Assembly (NCBI GenBank): GCA_900551985.1
Contig: URYG01000095.1
Coordinates: 1 to 11,445, forward strand
DNA from: an uncultured Prevotella sp.
GTDB lineage: Bacteria; Bacteroidota; Bacteroidia; Bacteroidales; Bacteroidaceae
DNA length: 11,445 nucleotides
Reading direction: 5' to 3'
Shown here: positions 7,104-11,445 of the stretch, in pieces
Layout of the letters: each line of letters starts with the position of its first letter
Numbering within the stretch: position 1 is the stretch's first letter
Notes under the pieces: generated by a model
Told to the model about the DNA's origin: nothing
The model's database searches: none
The model's input: only the letters and a program-made list of their open reading frames with translations
Translations under genes and position numbers: made by a program

Positions 7104-9452
7104 CTACAAACGATTTCGTTCTGATTGGCCTGCTTCACTAGTTCTACTTTTTGTCGAAACTGAATTTATGTGGAAAACAACACGTGCATAAAAGCCAAAA
7201 GAGTCCACATCATTTGATTTTGCATAATTAATATCTTTGACTTTTAAATTCCACTTTTCTTTATCTGTTTTTAATAAATTATTGCAACCAACATAAAATT
7301 CCCATTTCTTTATGCTTTTCCGCACATAACATGAAAGGTTAGCAAAAGAATGGCAATATTCTGCTTGCCAATATCCAGAACTTTCCCCATTCATATTAAT
7401 ACATAACAAGTAATTACTTGGAAAATTTATGATGTTCTTCCAAGAATAAATCAATCTTGGTTTATCATATTGTTTCTCTGAAAAAGTAAAAAACTGTTTG
7501 TGATAACCTAATCCAAAAGAAGGTTTCCATATATGTATAGTTGGAGTGTAAGATAAGTAAAGTGTACATACTTTCCTGTCGTAGTTTATTGGAGCAAATA
7601 AGACAACTGGCATTTCTTTATAATGTTGAATACAAACAATTTGCTCATCAATATTTTTCCTAAAATCACAATTAAAAGCAATATCACGATATTTCATAAG
7701 AAAACTTATTTGATGTGTATATGTTTGTTTCAACTCCGGGTTTCCGCTAGAATAACTAAATTGATTATTATAGCCTATGCTATTCCGCAATGTCCAGTAA
7801 CTAGGTCGTTTAATGATAGTTCGATAAGCTAGAGAAAAAGATGTCACCCCTTTTGTATAATTCAAAGAAGCTACAGGAAAAAAGTTACTATAGTTCTTAC
7901 TTTGCCCCTCTATTTTCTCTTGCCCCACAAAATAGTTATATTTCAAATATTCATATCTTACTCCTAAACTTGCATTAAAATTACCCCAATTAATTTCATA
8001 ACTGATAAATGGATTTATAGCTGTTTGTTTCACTTGGTTAGAATTGTCACTCAACCCTGTGGAAAGGTCGCTCTGGACTTTATAATTCTGTTCATTATTG
8101 GTATACGAACATTCTACGCCCGAAGAGACATTTCCTAATAGCATAGGAAATTCTATGTAGCCTTTCGCAGCAACAAGAAAAGACGAACTATTACTATTGC
8201 TAGATACAACGTTGTCTTTTATAGAGCCTTTCTCTATCTCTGTTTCGTCAAATGACATCTTTTGTGCCAAAACAATACCATCTATATGTAGTTTTAATTT
8301 ATTCGAAAATTTATAATCAAAAAAGGAAGACAATTCATGATTAGTATTTTCTGCTTTCCGCTCCGTATTTGAATCAAATATATTAATTTGATTACCAAAC
8401 TCCGATTGATTACTATATGAAGTATTGGTATTATTTCGAGGAACCTTATACATATTATATTTTATTCCAAACTCTTTACCTTTGGTAGGTAGTCGATTTA
8501 TACCCAAAGAAAATTCAAAAGACTTGGACTTGCCATTTATCATACCAGAGTTTATCACAGAAATATCTTGTTCATCAAAGGTGAAAGATAAATTATTGTC
8601 TTGCTTTTGACTATATTCACTTCCCATCATATCAAAAGAAGCAAAACTATCCCAACCATTTTTGCGCCAAACGATCTTCAGATTTCCATATTGTGTCCAA
8701 TCTCTATTTTTCCCTGAATACAAAGTTGCAGTTAATCCCAACATATCTTTTGACGACTTGATGGTATTTATTCTAATCACAGACTGAGTACTCGCACTAT
8801 ACATGCTTCCAGGATGCAAGATAACTTCTACTGATTTAATTTCATCACTTTTTATTTCTCTCAATTCCTTGATGTCATATACCTGTTTGCTATTTACAAA
8901 AATAATAGGATTTCCTCCTCCAATGACTTCTATGTTTCTGTCATTTGCTGAAACAAAAGGTATTTGATTTAATACATCATAAGTCGTACCTAATTGTGCT
9001 AATGTTGTTTTTTGCACATTAGCTATAATTCCCTCATTGGTAACTTTAAGTGTAGGCTTTGCTGCTCGTACCACGACTTCATCGAGTTCCTTCGTTTCGG
9101 ATGCCAAATGAATTATTTGCTCCTTTTCATACAAACATTTTTGAAACTTAGTTTGATACCCCATACAGCTAACACGAAGCAGTTGATTCTGCTGGTGAAG
9201 ATATTTTATTGAAAAATTACCATTGTCATCAGTCACAGTCCCGACAACAAACGAAGAATCTGTAGAAGAACAAATTACAACATTTGCGTAAGGTAAAGGA
9301 GTTCCTAAGGAATCTACAACCATACCAAAAGAATACGTACTATCTGGTGTTTCACAAGTTGCAGAAACTTCATTTTGCGAAAGAAAGGCACTTGCTCCAT
9401 AGCAAGTACCTATCACAAAATAAGCAAACAATATCAAATATAGTCTTTTCAT
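7104..9452 (-). CDS. TonB-dependent-receptor-like outer-membrane beta-barrel protein
   Basis: This 782-residue protein has a signal peptide (MKRLYLILFAYFVIGTCYG, cleavage around 19-22) and then a carboxypeptidase-regulatory-like domain (about 40-118: SLGTPLPYANV, VTDDNGNFSI). A short linker LDEVVVRAAKP leads to a plug-like domain (about 130-235), with LNQIPFV, GGGNPIIFVN and IKSVEVILHPGSMYSA. The remainder is rich in alternating aromatic strands, as in the OMP_b-brl_3 (PF14905) barrels. The last strand-like stretch FGFYARVVFHIN is followed by a polar tail of about 20 residues. Its ATG overlaps the maturase stop (ATGA), and the exporter starts 1 nt after its own stop, so the three are translated as a set. 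It probably passes the mature peptide across the outer membrane or recaptures it; the direction is inference. The gene is very AT-rich (14 G/C of 60 at 7621-7680). Confidence 0.88.
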   Translation of the reverse strand: MKRLYLILFAYFVIGTCYGASAFLSQNEVSATCETPDSTYSFGMVVDSLGTPLPYANVVICSSTDSSFVVGTVTDDNGNFSIKYLHQQNQLLRVSCMGYQTKFQKCLYEKEQIIHLASETKELDEVVVRAAKPTLKVTNEGIIANVQKTTLAQLGTTYDVLNQIPFVSANDRNIEVIGGGNPIIFVNSKQVYDIKELREIKSDEIKSVEVILHPGSMYSASTQSVIRINTIKSSKDMLGLTATLYSGKNRDWTQYGNLKIVWRKNGWDSFASFDMMGSEYSQKQDNNLSFTFDEQDISVINSGMINGKSKSFEFSLGINRLPTKGKEFGIKYNMYKVPRNNTNTSYSNQSEFGNQINIFDSNTERKAENTNHELSSFFDYKFSNKLKLHIDGIVLAQKMSFDETEIEKGSIKDNVVSSNSNSSSFLVAAKGYIEFPMLLGNVSSGVECSYTNNEQNYKVQSDLSTGLSDNSNQVKQTAINPFISYEINWGNFNASLGVRYEYLKYNYFVGQEKIEGQSKNYSNFFPVASLNYTKGVTSFSLAYRTIIKRPSYWTLRNSIGYNNQFSYSSGNPELKQTYTHQISFLMKYRDIAFNCDFRKNIDEQIVCIQHYKEMPVVLFAPINYDRKVCTLYLSYTPTIHIWKPSFGLGYHKQFFTFSEKQYDKPRLIYSWKNIINFPSNYLLCINMNGESSGYWQAEYCHSFANLSCYVRKSIKKWEFYVGCNNLLKTDKEKWNLKVKDINYAKSNDVDSFGFYARVVFHINSVSTKSRTSEAGQSERNRL

Positions 9453-10777
9453 ATTTTATCAATTGAAGTTATACCTTTCACATGCTCATAATGACGAATT
9501 AAACAGTCGGTCAAAAATTCCTTGTTTGCTCGTTTATCGTTGCTAACAGCACACAAATTATACTGACCTCCTTCATATTTATTTTTTAAGCGATATTGTG
9601 GACAACCTCCATCACAAATTGGGAAGAAAAAGCAATCCTTGCATTTCTGTTCCTCAAACATTGTTCCTTCGGTAAGGTATCGTCCCAACAATTCTTCGTT
9701 ACTCAATTTATTATCCCCAAGATAACCTATTGCTTTATCCAAATTACTAACATCATTCCAACACTTATAAATTTCTCCCTCAGGACCAATTATATAAGAA
9801 TTCTTACAAACTGCGCTACAAGACTTTGAACGATGTTCAGGAAAGTAAGTCACAGGCAAACCATATTTCTCCAACTCAAAATAAAATCTTCTCTTTGAGT
9901 CTTCAACAATTGTTGGCGAAGCCATGTTTGTATGAGTCTCATTATCAATACGGACAAAACCAGGATATACATATACCTTTTTGCCTTTCCATCGCTCCAA
10001 AAACTGTTTATGTAAAGTTGGAAACATGTCTTTATTAGTTTCATCAATATTTATTCGAATAAAGACTTTTGTATCTGGCAACTCCTGTACAATACGATCA
10101 ATATTATTCAAAATAGTATCGTATGTATTATGATCAGAAGCAGAATATCTTATCTTATTATGAAACTCTTTTGTACCATCAATTGTTATTTGCACATCAG
10201 ATAAAGAATGCTCTTTAAAGAATGAGCACTTCTCCTCATCAAACAAATAACCATTTGTCACCATGGACTGACTATGTATTTTCAAGTTACATTTTGTCTC
10301 TATCTTATGCAATATTTGCTTCATTCTATCAAATGCCAACAATGGTTCACCACCATACCACATTACATTTAACAGCTTAGCATCATCATGAACATTGATA
10401 AAATCAATTAACTTATCTGCAACAATGTCAGACATCGTTTTATTAGTCTTATGCTCCTCAAAACAATAAGGACATCTAAAATTACATGAAGTAGTTGGAA
10501 TAACAATCACCGTCAATTTTGTAGAACAAAATCTCTCCAAGCAATTAAGAAGCTTATTGCGCATATAAAAAGCATATTTAGCTTTCTTCTCTACCAGTAT
10601 CTTATTTTTCAATAGTAGTTCTTTACAATCCGAGGACAAATTATCGATTTTTGACGAATCCAAAGACTCATATAAATCTTTTGAAACTTCAAAAAAGCCA
10701 TTTACTTCACTATTATAAACAAAAAAATGATTATTATAAGTGAAGGTATGCGTATATAAAGATTTAATTAATTCCAT
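9449..10777 (-). CDS. Radical SAM/SPASM peptide maturase
   Basis: This 442-residue cytoplasmic enzyme probably installs a radical-generated crosslink or similar change on the upstream precursor. The N-terminal 85 or so residues look like the small winged-helix, leader-recognising region common in peptide maturases (inference). The radical SAM core begins at LTVIVIPTTSC and binds its 4Fe-4S cluster through Cys98, Cys102 and Cys105 (CNFRCPYC), followed by the SAM-binding motif WYGGEP (140-145). A full SPASM domain follows: Cys320/Cys324, Cys339 in GEIYKC, then CX2CX5CX3C (379, 382, 388, 392) and Cys409, enough for two auxiliary Fe-S clusters. The start could be 10777 or 10783 (ATG-ATT-ATG). A frame open to 10903 would run into the precursor gene and is unlikely. 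The stop overlaps the next start by 4 nt. The product chemistry cannot be read from sequence. Confidence 0.93.
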   Translation of the reverse strand: MELIKSLYTHTFTYNNHFFVYNSEVNGFFEVSKDLYESLDSSKIDNLSSDCKELLLKNKILVEKKAKYAFYMRNKLLNCLERFCSTKLTVIVIPTTSCNFRCPYCFEEHKTNKTMSDIVADKLIDFINVHDDAKLLNVMWYGGEPLLAFDRMKQILHKIETKCNLKIHSQSMVTNGYLFDEEKCSFFKEHSLSDVQITIDGTKEFHNKIRYSASDHNTYDTILNNIDRIVQELPDTKVFIRINIDETNKDMFPTLHKQFLERWKGKKVYVYPGFVRIDNETHTNMASPTIVEDSKRRFYFELEKYGLPVTYFPEHRSKSCSAVCKNSYIIGPEGEIYKCWNDVSNLDKAIGYLGDNKLSNEELLGRYLTEGTMFEEQKCKDCFFFPICDGGCPQYRLKNKYEGGQYNLCAVSNDKRANKEFLTDCLIRHYEHVKGITSIDKI

Positions 10778-10792
10778 AATCATCTGTTTTGT

Positions 10793-10843
10793 TTTAAAGA
10801 GAATGCGCCATATCATTTTTTGACATGGCACACTCTCATTAAA
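10793..10843 (-). promoter_or_regulatory. Long RNA hairpin between precursor and maturase genes
   Basis: In the minus-strand transcript GAGAGUGUGCCAUGUCA pairs with UGAUAUGGCGCAUUCUC (10837-10821 with 10815-10799) around an AAAAA loop. All 17 positions pair, three of them as G-U. After one mismatch, five more A-U pairs extend the base to 10793-10843. The foot lies 4 nt after the precursor stop codon. UUUAAAACAAAAC follows, not a clean U-tract, so it fits a partial terminator or an mRNA-stabilising/processing hairpin that yields more precursor than enzyme. Confidence 0.75.
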
Positions 10844-10847
10844 GATT

Positions 10848-11039
10848 TTAGCCCATTGAAATAGGGACTTTCGCATGCGAATTGTTGGCATTATTTCCGC
10901 CACTATTATCGCAAGTATTACAGTAATTACACTCTCCCATGGCAGAATCTCTGTCTGAGAAACCTCCGACGATTAAATCCAATGTGATTGGATTCATAAC
11001 GTCACCTTGCTCAATAACATTAAGAAAATTCTTATTCAT
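10848..11039 (-). CDS. RiPP precursor peptide with double-glycine leader and CX2CX2C core
   Basis: This gene encodes 63 residues. Residues 1-26 form a double-glycine leader ending NPITLDLIVGG, with hydrophobic residues at -4 (Ile), -7 (Leu) and -12 (Met) as C39 peptidases prefer. Cleavage after Gly26 would release a 37-residue core beginning FSDRDSAMGE, with three cysteines (37, 40, 43) in CNYCNTC, then an Asn/Gly-rich stretch (DNSGGNNANNSH) and a basic-hydrophobic end (AKVPISMG). Any modification is inferred from the adjacent maturase. Tyr39-Cys-Asn41 and Phe27-Ser-Asp29 also fit the aromatic-x-polar pattern of radical SAM cyclophane formers. The ATG at 11039 is preferred to an in-frame TTG at 11051. 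The family is not one I can name. Position before the maturase, leader type and a C39 exporter in the same operon make the precursor call strong. Confidence 0.85.
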   Translation of the reverse strand: MNKNFLNVIEQGDVMNPITLDLIVGGFSDRDSAMGECNYCNTCDNSGGNNANNSHAKVPISMG

Positions 11040-11042
11040 GTT

Positions 11043-11058
11043 ACATAACAATTTATGT
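11043..11058 (-). other. Short hairpin just before the precursor start codon
   Basis: ACATAA and TTATGT form a perfect 6-bp inverted repeat around a 4-nt loop, ending 3 nt before the precursor ATG on the minus strand. It could restrict ribosome access or be a protein site. The stem is AT-rich and may be chance in such AT-rich DNA. In the 113 bp between the DUF3244-like gene and the precursor I see no convincing TAnnTTTG promoter on the minus strand, so transcription may begin further upstream. Confidence 0.3.
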
Positions 11059-11152
11059 TACTCCCTACTCGTAAGCTTTTCGGGATTCCGTTCCTTATTG
11101 CCAGTCTGGTCTGGATATAATCTTTGTCGACTAAATTATATTCTGTTCAAAT

Positions 11153-11445
11153 TTAAATGTCTATGGTGCCACAATAGATTACATTATCCAACTCTATTGT
11201 TATTGAATAGGCTCCATCCTTCAACTCAGAAAGATCAAGACGATGGCTTCCTCTTCCTTCAACAACAAAAGTTGCATTTGCAACAATACAGCCAGTGACA
11301 TCTATAATGACTACATTTACTTCACCATTATATTTGCTAATGTTTACTACAAGGCTGTTATTATCTAAACTTGCAGTAACACTAGGTTCTGCTGTTCGTG
11401 TTCCTAAATGCTTTTTTATCTTATACATAGGAATGTCTTTCGCTT
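11153..11445 (-). CDS. DUF3244-like small secreted protein (5' end cut by window edge)
   Basis: The visible part reads AKDIPMYKIKKHLGTRTAEP, followed by an immunoglobulin-like run of short beta strands: VTASLDNNSLVVNISK, VNVVIIDVTGCIVANATF, HRLDLSELKDGAYSITIEL and a C-terminal YCGTIDI. This strand pattern (two Ig-like sheets, 'DLSxLxxGxYxI' before the last strand) resembles DUF3244-type small secreted proteins of Bacteroidota. The first in-window ATG is at 11428, but the frame stays open to the edge. AKDIP looks like the junction after a signal peptide, so the real start probably lies beyond the window. It precedes the precursor gene by 113 bp on the same strand. Its role is unknown; it may be unrelated to the peptide locus, or could be a partner such as a binding or protective protein (inference). 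Confidence 0.65.
   Translation of the reverse strand, partial: AKDIPMYKIKKHLGTRTAEPSVTASLDNNSLVVNISKYNGEVNVVIIDVTGCIVANATFVVEGRGSHRLDLSELKDGAYSITIELDNVIYCGTIDI

Noticed and set aside
7103..7138. Exporter start at 7138
   Set aside because: It overlaps the barrel gene by 35 nt and adds residues not expected before the C39 motif. It is kept only as an alternative.
10896..10901. Second Gly-Gly (residues 47-48) of the precursor as the leader cleavage site
   Set aside because: Upstream residues (CNTCDNS) lack the hydrophobic pattern of double-glycine leaders, while Gly25-Gly26 has it. Cleavage there would also discard the cysteines.
10778..10903. Longer maturase N-terminus from the ATG at 10903
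   Set aside because: It would overlap the precursor gene and run through the intergenic hairpin. The family-like N-terminus begins at MELIKSLY (10777) or two residues earlier.
10939..11298. Plus-strand open frame of 119 residues across the precursor upstream region
   Set aside because: It overlaps the precursor start, the intergenic region and the DUF3244-like gene on the opposite strand, and its translation is low-complexity with no family resemblance.
11153..11428. Complete 91-residue protein starting at 11428
   Set aside because: The frame remains open to the window edge and the mature-like N-terminus implies a missing signal peptide, so the gene is treated as partial.

Overview
The window looks like a chromosomal piece of a gut-type Bacteroidota, most likely Prevotellaceae (Prevotella/Segatella). 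Supporting signs are Bacteroidota-type promoter elements (TAnnTTTG) with no Shine-Dalgarno sequences, an AAA-ATPase_like/PDDEXK_9 protein, an outer-membrane barrel with a carboxypeptidase-regulatory-like N-terminus, and a DUF3244-like secreted protein. The species call is inference; no rRNA or tRNA is present to fix it.

Layout. Positions 1-197 are non-coding and hold an array of short palindromes with a 22-bp period. It lies just downstream of pdxT and, read on the minus strand, ends in a T6 tract. Positions 198-1647 (minus) hold pdxS-pdxT, the two subunits of pyridoxal 5'-phosphate synthase. A 258-bp divergent intergenic region carries a near-consensus promoter for pdxS, with a dyad in its spacer, and a promoter for the plus-strand ATPase. 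Positions 1906-2976 and 3152-4870 (plus) encode two unrelated-looking P-loop proteins that share the Walker A core PRRFGKS: an archaeal-type (STAND-like) ATPase and an AAA-ATPase_like protein with a C-terminal PD-(D/E)XK nuclease fold.

The right-hand two thirds, 4886-11039 (minus), is a ribosomally made, modified peptide (RiPP) locus. In transcription order it holds a 63-residue precursor with a double-glycine leader and a CX2CX2C core; a long RNA hairpin; a radical SAM/SPASM peptide maturase; a TonB-dependent-receptor-like outer-membrane barrel; and a C39-peptidase ABC exporter. The last three genes are joined by an ATGA overlap and a TAG-T-ATG junction. The simplest reading is that the maturase modifies the core, the exporter cuts after Gly-Gly and moves the core out of the cytoplasm, and the outer-membrane protein handles passage across or recapture at the outer membrane. 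No periplasmic adaptor (HlyD) or immunity gene is recognisable here.

Upstream of the precursor the window edge cuts a DUF3244-like secreted protein. The precursor, maturase, barrel and DUF3244 gene are much more AT-rich than pdxST and the membrane/ATPase part of the exporter, suggesting a mosaic origin for the locus.
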